Assembly (NCBI GenBank): GCA_026826555.1
Contig: JAKSZT010054215.1
Coordinates: 27,411,800 to 27,475,799 of the forward strand
From: Tolypeutes matacus
Lineage: Eukaryota; Chordata; Mammalia; Cingulata; Chlamyphoridae
DNA length: 64,000 bases
Direction: 5' to 3'
Made by a program: the position numbers and the translations under genes. The notes below the pieces were generated by a model. The model saw only the letters and a list, made by a program, of their open reading frames with translations, ran no database searches and was not told the DNA's origin. Shown here piece after piece: positions 11,761-21,455 of this stretch. Within the stretch, counting starts at the first letter, position 1; every line of letters starts with the position of its first letter.

Positions 11761-12039
11761 GACATTTGAGCTACCAGTATTGGCATATGGAATTTATAAA
11801 TTGAGCAATAGAAAGAGTGGGAAAAAATGTGCCTTTTTTTTAGACAAAGAAATTTCAACTAAATTTGATAGAATGGAGCCATAGATCATAGCCAGGTCTT
11901 AGGTCTCTACCTTTGCACCCAGTTATTCTCTATTCTTCCACTGTATTGTTGGCTTGGTTTTTTTTATAGCATCTATTTAATATATCACTAATGATATATT
12001 TATCTTTTATTTTTTTAAATTGTCTATTTAGGGTAGGTC

Positions 12040-12155
12040 CTTCCACTAAAATGCATGAGAGTGAAGACAATATCTCTTGTTTATCATTCCATCACTAGCA
12101 CATAGCATGGTGTCTAGTAGTATGAAGAGAATACTTAATAATAAACATCAATGGA
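12040..12155 (+). repeat. L2 3' end fragment
   Basis: 'aatgcatgagagtgaagaca', 'ttccatcactagcacatagc' and 'aataaacatcaatggaatga' follow the L2 3' end. Old. The next 280 bases are unique. Confidence 0.55.
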
Positions 12156-12439
12156 ATGAAAGCATGTCATGCCATTCTTTTAAAAAATCCTTCAAGGTGG
12201 CATTTTGGGATCCTTCTTGTAACTATCAAGTGGATTGGATATGTGAAAGAGCCTGAGTTCTGGAAGGCACAGAATCTGTATTCATATATAACATGTGATA
12301 ATACTCATAATCAGGGAGCAAAAGTAGAAAAGGATCAAATAAATGAACTTAAGAAGGAAAAAAGTAAATAAGGCTAGATTTGGAGAGCAAAGAGAGAAAA
12401 TACAAGATGTCTCAGGCTATAGATCTGAGGGACTGAGAA

Positions 12440-12800
12440 GACAAAGACTCCACTTCAAAAAAAAGGGTGCGGTAGAGCCAGAGGAGGGGATGACTTGAGG
12501 ACTAGGCAAAAATAAGTGTTTTCAGACGTATTTAGCTTAAGATACTAAAAGGGCATGCAAGTGGAGTGCTCAGCAGACAGCTGGAAACTCCAGGCTGGGG
12601 CTCTGCAAGTAAGCAGGACTAGATTTAAGGTCATCTCATCTGTAGCCTAATGAATGAAATCCCCAAGGGCAAGCATAAGGAGAATGGAGCAGAGGCCTAC
12701 AGAAAGGCAGAATCATGAGGTATGTCCACGTTGAGGGATTGGGAAGAAGAAAAAAAGCCAACAAAAGAGCTAGAGCTTAAACATTTAAACACTCAGAGAA
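12440..12800 (-). repeat. possible ancient repeat (L2-associated type), antisense
   Basis: A purine-rich run with 'ctggaaactccaggctgggg', 'aatgaaatccccaagggcaa' and 'agccaacaaaagagctagag' resembles an old mammalian repeat often found with L2. Weak, from memory. Confidence 0.3.
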
Positions 12801-14314
12801 GTATAATAGATAAGGCCCTGGATTTATCAAGTACAATTTATAACAACCCACAATGAGTAGAGCTTCTAATACCCACCACTCCAGCCCTGCTGCCTGCTGT
12901 CTGCTCCCACCCACATTTCAGCGGATCTCAATTCCAAGTTCCCACTTGGGCGCCATAGTAGCTGAATGAAGAGGTGGTCCTGGGGCCATAGCCCCTCCAT
13001 AATCACCATTATGGTCCCCAGGCCATTTCCTGATAAGCAGACAATCTTTTAATAAAGCTCACACTTGCTGCTATGAAAATGCAACTTGCCGGAAAAATCC
13101 CCTGGATACCAACCTTTCAATCAGGTTGTTGCTCCTGCTAGCCTAACACGTGGTAAGTCTGGAGCTGCCACTGGAGCACACGGAGGTGAAACTTTGGCTA
13201 AGTAGGCCCAAGTGGCTGTAAGGGGAAGGAGTAATCCTTCTCCAGTAATGATCCATGCATCTTATAGTTGACAGAGCTAAGACAGCTTTATTGACCATTC
13301 TTCCTCAGAGACTCCTAAGATCAACTGATCCAAGCATGTACATGTCTTTTCATCTAACTCCCATTAGTTTAATAGTGTCCTTTGGACCAGGGGTTAGGAC
13401 ACAGGTCATCCGTGGTCCATTCTTACTAACTTCCACAATGAGTGAATTCTTTTGTTTGCTCCTTACTTCCTCTACTTAGAAAGGATCACACTCATTTTTG
13501 AGGTAACTTTAAAAGTGACTTAAATTTCATCATACAAGGAAGGTGACAGAACTTTCACAGGGGTAGAGGGAGGTGATGGTGGTGGTAGAAAAATTCATCA
13601 GATTGTAGTCCTCCCTGAAGGCATGCACCAAAAGTATGAAGACTCCTCAAGTGTCCCTCCGATATGATGGTTTTTCGTGAAGAGTAATAAATCCTTAGAA
13701 AGCCCTCTTAGTAATTAGAAAGTTAATAAATCAAATTGACAGTATTAATCAATAAATAAAGCCAGAGCATTGACCTCATATTTGAAACAAGGATAGCTTT
13801 AGCAGCAAATCTTTTACATTATTTTGAAGCTCTGTTCCAAACTACAATAGTTCAGTCCTGTCAGGCTACAATCAATTATTTCATAGATTTAACTGGTATG
13901 ATTCCCAGGATAGCACAATGTCAGCCTGTAATCAGAGAGTTTCAATAGCTAATCAGAGGTTATAATTTAAGAAAATAAGGGTAAGGCCTGCTTTTGACAA
14001 GAAATGATACTTTACTTTTAAATTTTATAGAGGTGATAAAAATAATTTACAGAAGGTTTTAGCACCTCTTTCCAAAGGAGCTCAAAGCACTCAGCAAGTA
14101 CCAACTTATTATTCCTAAGAACACTTTCAGGGAAAGTAGAGGAAAAGGCAATTATTGGGTTGTATAGTTTATAGATTCAGCAAAGGAAATGCTATAAGCA
14201 GAGCTCCTTTGCTTTAAAAAAAAAAAAAAATGCTCATTTTATTCAAGTCCATGCAAGCACTTTGGAAATAATCATTAAGCTACAAACACCACACTGGGAA
14301 TACTAGTAACAAAA
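12801..14314. other. 1.5 kb without a recognised feature
   Basis: Unique DNA, less AT-rich at 12880-13220. A 74-codon frame at 13255-13479 has no known motif. An A-run of 15 lies at about 14216-14230 without an AATAAA just before it. Confidence 0.5.
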
Positions 14315-14410
14315 GCTCCAGGCTTGGAGTCAAGATACACCTGCTCGAGTTTTGACAAGCAGTGGCACCTTGGATAATTCTTTATCTTTCTGTAAAGGAT
14401 TTCCTAACCT
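14315..14410 (+). repeat. possible MIR fragment
   Basis: 'caggcttggagtcaagatac', 'agcagtggcaccttggataa', 'ttctttatctttctgtaaag' follow the MIR order (gagccagac ... tgtgaccttgggcaa ... cctcagtttcctcatctgtaaa). It abuts the DNA element that follows. Confidence 0.5.
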
Positions 14411-14419
14411 GGGCACTGT

Positions 14420-14622
14420 TCACATTAGGGCCTGGGTTATGCTTTGGTTTGGGAGCTATCCTGTGTACTTTAAGATGTTTAGCAGCAACCCTGGCCTCTA
14501 CCCAGTAAATGCTAGTCACAACCAGCTCCATCTCAACAATCAAAATGTCTCCAGGTCTCCAGATACTGTCAAATTTTCCTGTGGGGAGGAGGCAAAAATA
14601 TCCGTGGTTAAGAACCACTGAT
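14420..14622 (+). repeat. MER20-like hAT-type non-autonomous DNA element
   Basis: 'taagatgtttagcagcaacc', 'ctggcctctacccagtaaat', 'caaaatgtctccaggtctcc' and the end 'gttaagaaccactga' match the MER20 pattern as I know it. A non-coding DNA-transposon MITE; the overlapping frames at 14352-14892 are not genes. Confidence 0.75.
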
Positions 14623-15064
14623 TCAGAAGACCTCAGGTTCCTTCCTGACCCATCATCTCATCATGTCCTCTCCTACGGCCCGAATGCACAATGGGGGGAT
14701 GTGAGCGGGGCACACCCGTATATGCCTTCAACCAGATGCCCTAGGACCACACAAGGTTGCACTTTGTTAGAGCCAGCACCCAGCTACATGCCACCTTTCA
14801 CTGCAGGTGACTTGGACCCTCTTGCTTTCCCTCATGGTTGTCTCTTGTCCAGTACCCTGTTATTAAAAATGTCTGGCTCTCTACCTTTTTGACACATTGG
14901 TGTGGCTTAGGCAAGTGAAACCTAACAACTGATTTGGCTTCCTGAACTTTGTACCTTTGGTGGGATGCAGCTTCCATTCATTCTCTAGCTCTTTACTTCA
15001 GGCAGCTCCAGAAAAGCCTTCATTCCAAAGAAGCTTTTGTGTCATCCCAACCAGAAATTTTAAA
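14623..15064. other. no recognised feature
   Basis: Unique, moderately GC-rich DNA around 14640-14850. A 127-codon frame crosses from the MER20-like element and looks like chance. Confidence 0.45.
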
Positions 15065-15240
15065 TTTCTGGAAAATTTTAGGTCAGTAAAATATAGCATT
15101 TATATTAAAAATAATATAAAATAGTGGCAGATAGATTAGAGGTTACCAGAGGATGGGGGAGAGGGGCCAGAGGAGTTGTTGCTTGCTGGGTACAGAGTAT
15201 TTATAGTTTTGGAAATGTTTAAATAAAATCAATTTTTAAA
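15065..15240 (+). mobile_element. old L1 3' end
   Basis: 'agattagaggttaccagagg', 'tgggggagaggggccaga', 'gggtacagagtatttatagt' and 'ataaaatcaatttttaaaa' are the usual old-L1 3' UTR order. Confidence 0.75.
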
Positions 15241-15244
15241 ATAT

Positions 15245-16200
15245 GCTATGTTCCTGGATGAGAAGACAAGTCAATTAAATGTCTCCCCAAACTATTATAT
15301 AAATGTAACATAACTCCCATTGGAATATCAACATAGTTGTTTTTGAACTGTATACAATAATATTAATATGCAAGTGGTAGAATAAATATCAATAAATGGA
15401 CATGAAAACCATGAAAAAGAAACTAGTAATAGGAGTCTTGCCTAATCAAACAGATCAAATTAATATATTAGCACAATAACTGACAAAATAGACCAATGGG
15501 CTAGAGAGAATCCATAGGATGTCCTAATAACTATGAATATTAAGAAAGTATTTCAATTCAGGAAAATCATTATTTAATTAAGAAATAGTACAGACTCAAC
15601 TATTCTTACTTTTGAATGAAAAACAGCTTGTCAAAATGTGATACACAAATAGATTTGGAAAATTATTTGAAATGTAGATGGCAAAGAAATAATAACTATT
15701 TCTATTTTACATAAAGGAAAAACAAAAATTGGGCACTTGCTAAAATATGTTATGAATTCAAACAGGCCATCCAGATAAAATCCAAATGTCCAATAAATGT
15801 GACCAAAATTGTTCAAAAACACTGGTTATTAACAAAATATCAATCAAAGTACCAGTGAAACTCACAAAATGTAAAACTCAATGATGACTATTCCTGGGTG
15901 TGGTGAGAGGAACAGGATACTGTCAGCTATACTTAGAAATGTACAATAGCACAGCCTGTTTGGAAAAGCAACTGGGAAATGCCTCTACAATTTTTAAACA
16001 TTTTTGAACTAGAAATCTTACTCCTAGGAATCTATCCCACAAAAATAAATGCCGTAGTATACAAAAGGTTGTTTACTGCTGTATTGTCAATAATGGCAAA
16101 AAAAGGAATAATTGCTGCCCACTGATGGTGGAATGATAGAATAATTTACGGTACTGTCACATCGTGCAATAACACTAGACAGTCATTAGAATGAAATAGA
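15245..16200 (+). mobile_element. old L1 (L1M) ORF2 C-terminal relic
   Basis: 'catgttcctggatgagaaga'-like, 'taactcccattggaatatca', 'aatagaccaatgggctagag', 'gtgaaactcacaaaatg' region and 'cctaggaatctatcccacaa', 'gctgtattgtcaataatggc' follow L1 ORF2 downstream of RT. Heavily broken by stops and deletions. Nothing is recognised between 16201 and 16349. Confidence 0.75.
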
Positions 16201-16349
16201 AAAAAGTAAATTTTCAATATTTTGTTTCCTTTTTGTTGGTAGTTTGGTATGAGAAAAAGAAAAATGAAAATGTGGGAAGCAATGGAAATTGGAGGAAAAG
16301 GGAAATAATATAGTGCTTTGAAAGGTTTTATTTATCATTTATTTAATAA

Positions 16350-16570
16350 GTCATTCATTCATTTTTCAGTGATTATTGAACCAAGCATTGTGCCAGGTTT
16401 AAAAAGGAAATGGGAAAACAAAGATAAATAAGACAGTTTTGGCTTTGAAAGAGTACATAGTGAAAAAAAAGAGGCTAAGAAGAGAGAAAAGTTAGGAGAT
16501 TGCAGGATTCCCATTGTAATCAAACAATGTAGTGAGGACAATCATTTCCTAAATGCAGAGTGGTATGTGG
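16350..16570 (-). repeat. L2 fragment, antisense
   Basis: 'tcattcattcatttttcagt', 'ccaagcattgtgccaggttt', 'ataaataagacagttttggc' and 'agagtacatagtg' are a reversed L2 3' end. Minus-strand frames over it are not genes. Confidence 0.6.
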
Positions 16571-16739
16571 GTGGTCAAGGCTGATACTGGGAAGTTTGGA
16601 GAGATCCTGAAGATCCAAAGAGACAGAACCTAAAACGGAAGCCCTGAGCTTCGTATGAAAAACTCAGCAAGTGCGAGCAAGAGCTAGGAAAGTGGAACTT
16701 GGGAACAACTGCATGGGCAGCACACCTTGTTCCACCAGC

Positions 16740-16843
16740 TTGCAAGCCCGGGAAGGCAGGGCCCACGTCTGCCTTGTCACTGCTTTACCCTCAGTACCTG
16801 CCACAGAGTAGGCGTTTAAGCATTTGTTTAATGAACTAATTCT
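16740..16843 (+). repeat. L2 3' end
   Basis: 'gcagggcccacgtctgcctt', 'accctcagtacctgccacag', 'agtaggcgtttaagcatttg' and 'ttaatgaac' match the L2 3' end closely. Confidence 0.75.
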
Positions 16844-16849
16844 GCCAAA

Positions 16850-17474
16850 TTCATTTTTCTCACCTAGAGCTTCAGTAACCACTTGTCTACACACATTGAC
16901 CTCTATCCTACCAAGTCCTGAAGGCACCACCTGGCCCTGAGAAAAGTGATTGATTCTTAACAATCACTAGATTGTTCCTAGAGGAGGAATTGCCTAACAT
17001 TAAGGATGAGTCAAAGTTCATGAAGAACGAGGTGAGAAGAAGGGACATTTCAGTCAGAGGAGACAGAGTAAGTAAAGTCAGGAAAATGTGACTTTACACA
17101 CAAGATCAAGATGTCCAGGGCACGCAGACTACAGGTGTGTGTGTGTGTTTCTGTGCATGTGTTGGGGTTGTGACATAATGAAACTTGAAAGCTAGGTTGG
17201 GGCCAGTTTGTGAGAGGTTGTTGCCTTTTACCTCCCAACTTTTGTATTATACAATCACTTTGTTAGTTAAGACTATAGCAATGTATTACCTATAAATTGT
17301 TTTGTTTCCATTTCAAGTAACAATTATACATTTATTATTCAATGTACTTTGAATGTTTTAATCAAGTATTTTTTAAGCAAATTTACGATACTTTAAGGAA
17401 TCTCATATTTCTTAGACTGTGTGTGATGCTACAATGTCAGCAATATGTGAAAACAGAAGAAACCATACTCCTCT
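16850..17474. other. no recognised feature apart from a short (GT)n
   Basis: Unique DNA. A GT microsatellite lies at about 17133-17148. No gene is supported. Confidence 0.5.
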
Positions 17475-17610
17475 GTTCCCTCAGCAATAAAATGAGAATA
17501 TTAATGCGATGTTCTAGAAGTCTTGTGAGTATTAGTCAAAATAAATGCTAGACACTTATCCTAGTGCCTGATATGCAGCTAATGTGCAATACGTCGTAGT
17601 TATTAGTCAT
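17475..17610 (+). repeat. MIR SINE fragment
   Basis: 'tccctcagcaataaaatgag', 'gaatattaatgcgatgttct', 'tgtgagtattagtcaaaata' and 'agtgcctgatatgcagctaa' follow MIR downstream of its central part. Confidence 0.65.
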
Positions 17611-18299
17611 GTCCTTATAAAACAAAATTACAGTTGGGCCTCTTTACCTGACACAATTGGGGCTAGTAGTCAATCAATGTGGTCAAGTAAAGCAGGAAAT
17701 TATAAAAATGATACATGCAGGCATCAAATATTTTATTTCAACTGAAACACATAAATGCTGTCTTAATTCAAAAACTTTTTATATCAGACCAGAAATTTTT
17801 CTTTGAGTCTGTGCCCTCGGATTGAAATTTTATATCATCTGTGTTGCATAAACCACACCCTTGATATTTCCAGTTCCTGCTTCTTTAAAGTGAACAGAAC
17901 TTTAAAATCACAGGGCATTCTGAGCACAGAATCTATCTAGATTTTTATGACATGGAGTGAATTGCCCACATTTAATTGAACAGCTTTTCTTTCCAGGCCA
18001 GTTTGCCTTATGGAGACTTTCAGAAGTTCTCAAATTATTTTTCTTAGTATCATAGGGAAAAAAACTTTACACAGTAATATTTTTATTGGCTTTCAAAAAT
18101 TTTAAGTTACAAAATAAGTTACACCTGTTGTAAACAGGTTGGCATGGGAAAGTTTGGGAACTAACACAGCTGACTCTTGAAAGTTGCACCTCAGTTGACT
18201 CCATTTGTGAAAGCATCCAGGACTAGGCCTCCCAGAATGGTACTAACTGTGAGCACTCACAGTGGTCAGGATGCTTTTGGGCTTAGGATTCAACCTGGG
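17611..18299. other. no recognised feature
   Basis: AT-rich unique DNA with no supportable gene or named repeat. A possible very old DNA-element trace at 17630-17700 could not be assigned. Confidence 0.45.
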
Positions 18300-18450
18300 G
18301 TCCCCCAACCAGCAGAATCAGGTATTGTGGGCGCTTCTTAGAAATACACGTTCTCAGGCCCCATCCCAGACCTGCCAAATCACATCTGTATTTTAAAGGA
18401 TTCCCCAGGATATTTACATGCACATTAGTTTGAGAAGTTTCTCAAACTTT
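18300..18450 (+). repeat. MER5/MER58-like hAT-type MITE
   Basis: 'tagaaatacacgttctcagg', 'ccccatcccagacctgccaa', 'cacatctgtattttaaagga', 'ttccccaggatatttacatg' and 'cattagtttgagaag' follow this group of non-autonomous hAT elements. Subfamily not certain. Confidence 0.65.
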
Positions 18451-18534
18451 TAGTGACAAGACTTTACACACTGGTTTGCCACGTGGACTGCATCTAAGAA
18501 TCCTCTCCGGGCTTTTAAAAGAAGTCCATGGCTG

Positions 18535-19775
18535 GGATCCAAGACCGCGGAGTAGAGGAAGTTGTACTCTTCCTCTAGAAACTGTGGGAAGGTAGGCAGG
18601 CTTCCTGGACATAGAGGAAGCCGGATGTTGTGGGGGCGGTAGGAGAGGTTGGCTGGAAAGGGAGCGGTTCCAGCTGGGCACAGGGGAAAAGGGGAGCTGC
18701 TCAGCAGGCCAGTACAGGGGAAAAGGGGAGCTGCTCAGCAGGCCAGTACAAGAAGGGAGCTTACCAGCCAGCCCAGGCCTAGAGGTAAACTGCCCAGTAG
18801 GTCCTGGGAGAGGAGGAGCCACACAGCTGGCTTTAGGGGAGCTGCTGAGGAGTGATCCCACAGGCGGGCCTGTGCCCAGTCAGCTTTGGGTGGGCGGGGC
18901 GGGCTACATGCAGGGCGAGCTGAGAGAACTTAGCCGGAAGTTGTTGGGGCTTTTCCTTCTTCCCTTTCTCTCTCTCTCTCTTTTTCCCCCATTTCCCTTT
19001 TTTTTTTTTTTTTTTTAATTATTTTTTATGTTTTAAAATATTTTTTCTTTATCCCGGTACTAGAGGATAGGGTGGCTGTGGGGGGATTGACTGTCAGGTA
19101 CAAGCAGCTGGAGTGGAGTAGACTAGTGAGTCACTGGTGGCCCGAAAGGGAGGCCTGGTGTTTTTTCTTTGTTTGTTTGTTTTTTTGTGGGGAGATCCTT
19201 TGGCCAAGACAGGCAGTCTGAGAGGAGGAGCCGAGCCAGGCCAGGAGGACTGAGATGGAGACTCAGATTTTTGTTACCTTTTGTTTTGTTTTGTTTTGCT
19301 TGTTTTTTTCTTTGTCTCCTCTCCCTCATTTTCATTCCTTCTTCACCAGTTTGTCTTTTCTTTCTTCTCTTTGCCCTTCTTTTGTCTTTTATTTTCCCCT
19401 TTTCTTTTTCTTTTTTCTTCCCTTTTTATCTTTTATTTAATATATGATTTCACCCTCTATTTTCTTTTTTTCCTTTCTTTCCTCTTTTATTTATTTTTTC
19501 TTCTTTTCCTGTCATTTTCCCCCCTCTTCTTTCCTTCCTTCCTGCCTTTCCCTATTTTGTCTGTCTTTCCTCTCTTCTCACTTATGTGGCCTTTTATTTT
19601 TTCCTATTTCTTTTTTTCACTTTTTCAAATTTTTATTATATTTTACTATTTTTCCCTTTTTTTTTCCATCTCTTTTTTGTTCCTTCTTCTTCCTTCTTTT
19701 TTATATTTTCTTTCATTTTTCTTTAATCTTTTCTTTCTTTCCTTTTTTGTGCATCTAATATGTTTTCCATTTAAC
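18535..19775 (+). promoter_or_regulatory. 5' UTR (internal promoter region) of the L1 spanning 18535-24474
   Basis: It opens with 'gggatccaagaccgcggagt', the position and style of an L1 start (ccaagatggcgg...). GC-rich modules follow to about 18950, including a 34-bp exact tandem repeat. From about 18955 to 19770 the plus strand is extremely T/C-rich, and this gives long chance frames of F, S and L (for example 19281-19802), which I do not regard as proteins. It leads directly into ORF1. Promoter role is known for L1 5' UTRs; activity here is inferred to be lost. Confidence 0.7.
18681..18748 (+). repeat. exact 34-bp tandem duplication in the L1 5' UTR
   Basis: The unit starting CAGGGGAAAAGGGGAGCTGC and ending GGCCAGTA occurs at 18681-18714 and again, base for base, at 18715-18748. 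A degenerate third version of the module follows (about 18749-18790). Confidence 0.9.
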
Positions 19776-19846
19776 AAGAGTAACTACAAGGATATAGAAT
19801 AAGTGGAACCAAGTGATAAAGAGGTCTTCTAACACAAAAGCAAAAA

Positions 19847-19866
19847 GAAAGAAAGAAAGAAAGAAA
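19847..19866 (+). repeat. short (GAAA)n
   Basis: About five GAAA units just before the ORF1 start region; a minor simple repeat. Confidence 0.75.
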
Positions 19867-19921
19867 ATGCTAGACTAGAAAGAGAAACTAACCAACTGAA
19901 TAAGCTCATCAGGATAAACAG

Positions 19922-20114
19922 ATGTCTAGATATCAGCAAAAAACTACAAGCCATTCTAAGAAACAGAAAGTCATGGCCCAGTCTAATGAACAAACTAAAA
20001 AGCAGAAGGAGACACACAAAATGGAGCAACTAATCAAGGATGTCCAAACAAATATCCTTAATCAACTCAATGAAATAAATGAAGGGATAACTAATATCAA
20101 AAAGACATTGGGGG
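19922..20114 (+). pseudogene. L1 ORF1 N-terminal part (relic)
   Basis: An open frame of about 64 codons starts at ATG 19922, with the start MSRYQQKTTSHSKK followed by a K/Q/E-rich stretch and an amphipathic NQLNEINEGI run consistent with the start of the ORF1 coiled coil. ORF1 encodes the RNA-binding L1 protein. The frame is cut at 20114 by a SINE insertion and continues, decayed, after 20858. A relic, not an active gene. Confidence 0.7.
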
Positions 20115-20375
20115 GGGTGGGGGGGAAACGGCTGTGGCTCAATTGGTTGGGTTCCCGTTTACCATATGGGAGGTTCTGGGTTCACTTCCTGGGCCCTACT
20201 GGTGAAGGCAAGCTGGCCCACCGCGTGGTGCAGTAAGCTGACAGCCCGCTGAGCCAGCGCAGCAAGATGATGCAACAAAGGGAGACAAGCAGACACAGAA
20301 AAATGCTAAGCAAATGGACACAGCAAGCACAAGCCACAAGAGGAGGATAAATTAAAAAAAAAAAAAAATTTTTTT
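20115..20375 (+). mobile_element. tRNA-derived SINE inserted in L1 ORF1
   Basis: After a G-run the body starts near 20124 with GAAACGGCTGTGGCTCAATT (A box region) and has TGGGTTCACTTCC as a B box at about 20178-20189. A long non-tRNA body ('cacagaaaaatgctaagc', 'gccacaagaggaggataa') ends in an A-run at 20353-20368. A 14-bp TSD, AAAGACATTGGGGG, lies at 20101-20114 and 20376-20389. Confidence 0.9.
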
Positions 20376-20389
20376 AAAGACATTGGGGG

Positions 20390-20511
20390 ATCTCTCTGCC
20401 TAGAGGAGCCCGCACCAAATTTGGTGCATATTTCTATCTTTCTCTTATTTCTCAGCAAGCTCTGTTCTTTGCCTCATTTCCCAAACAAATTATTTTTACT
20501 GGCCTAAAAAA
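20390..20511 (+). mobile_element. unidentified short retroposed segment in the same ORF1 site
   Basis: About 120 bases foreign to L1, starting 'atctctctgcctagaggagc', with 'ccgcaccaaatttggtgcat' and ending '...actggcct' plus an A-run of 8. It is flanked by the same ORF1 target motif (acattggggg at 20380-20389, tcattggggg at about 20516-20525). No AATAAA is visible. It might be the 3' end of an LTR or of an unknown RNA. Confidence 0.55.
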
Positions 20512-20520
20512 AATGTCATT

Positions 20521-20857
20521 GGGGGAAGCAGATGTGGCTCAAGCAATTGGGCTCCCACCTACCACATGGGAAGTCCCTGGTTTGGTTCCTGGTGCCTCCT
20601 AAAGAAGACAGTGAGCTGGCATGACAGGGAGGTGTGGCAAGCTGACACAATAAGAGACACAAGAAGAAAAACATAATGAAAGACACAACAAAGCAGGGAA
20701 CGGAGGTGGCTCAAGTGATTAGGTACCTCCCTCCCATATTGGAGGTCCTGGGTTTGGTTCCCAGTGCCTCCTAAAGAAACAAGGAAGATGAACAGACACA
20801 ACAAATGCAAACAATGAGGGGGTGGGGAGAAATAAATAAAATAAAAACATAAAAAAA
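20521..20857 (+). mobile_element. dimeric tRNA-derived SINE inserted in L1 ORF1
   Basis: The left monomer (20521-20692) starts GGGGAAGCAGATGTGGCTCA with a B box TGGTTTGGTTCC near 20579-20590. The right monomer (about 20693-20857) starts 'cagggaacggaggtggctca' with B box GGGTTTGGTTCCC near 20750-20762. Both carry 'tgcctcctaaagaa'. The tail is A-rich (AAATAAATAAAATAAAAAC). The ORF1 target motif 'gacactggggg' follows at 20859. Two tRNA-like units in one unit mark a dimeric family. Confidence 0.8.
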
Positions 20858-21455
20858 GACACTGGGGGAACATAAGGAAGGAATTGTAAACCTACATAAA
20901 AAGATAACAGATGTTACAGTGATGAAAGACACAATGCAAGAAATTAAAAATACACTAGAGGCACATAACAGCAGATTTGAACAGGCAGAGGAAAGAATTA
21001 GAGAAGTAGAAGAAAGGACATCCAAAATCACACAAATAGTACAACAGATAGACAAAGAATGGAAAAAAATCAGCAGGGACACAGGAATTTGAATCACAAC
21101 ATGAAGTACACAAACATATGTGTTATGGGCATCTCAGAGAAGAGAAGGGAAAGAGAGCAGTAGGAATGTTTGAGGAAATAAGGCCAAATAATTTCCCAAC
21201 TCTTATGAGGGCCACAGATGTTTATGTCCAGGAAGTGCAATGTAGTCTAAGCACAATAAATCCTATCAGACCTACCCTCAGATATATATACTTAACAGGC
21301 TGTCAAAAGCTCAAGTCAAAGACAGAATCCTGAAAGAATCAAGATAAAAGAGATCCATCACAGATAAGTGAAGCTTGATAAGATTATGTGTTGATTTCTC
21401 ATCTGAAACCATGGAGGTGAGAAGGTAGTGGTATGACATAATTAAGGTGCTAAAA
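20858..21455 (+). pseudogene. L1 ORF1 C-terminal part (relic)
   Basis: Similarity to L1/HAL1-type ORF1 resumes right after the SINE. There is a K/E-rich coiled-coil stretch (20880-21090), then a block with MFEEI and a 'P..LMR' run (21118-21333) that matches the ORF1 RNA-binding region, then 'atttctcatctgaaaccatg' and 'ggtgctaaaagaaaaa', typical of the ORF1 end. Stops and frameshifts throughout. The intergenic region and the start of ORF2 are missing; the junction is at about 21456. Confidence 0.7.

Noticed and set aside
12840..13250. Possible exon because of higher GC and a splice-like 'gtggtaagtc'
   Set aside because: No long open frame with consistent splice sites can be shown, and a single GT-AAGT is expected by chance.
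19255..19802. Overlapping frames up to 173 codons rich in F, S and L, looking like membrane proteins
   Set aside because: They arise from a near-pure T/C tract in the L1 5' UTR; several frames are open at once, and composition alone explains them.
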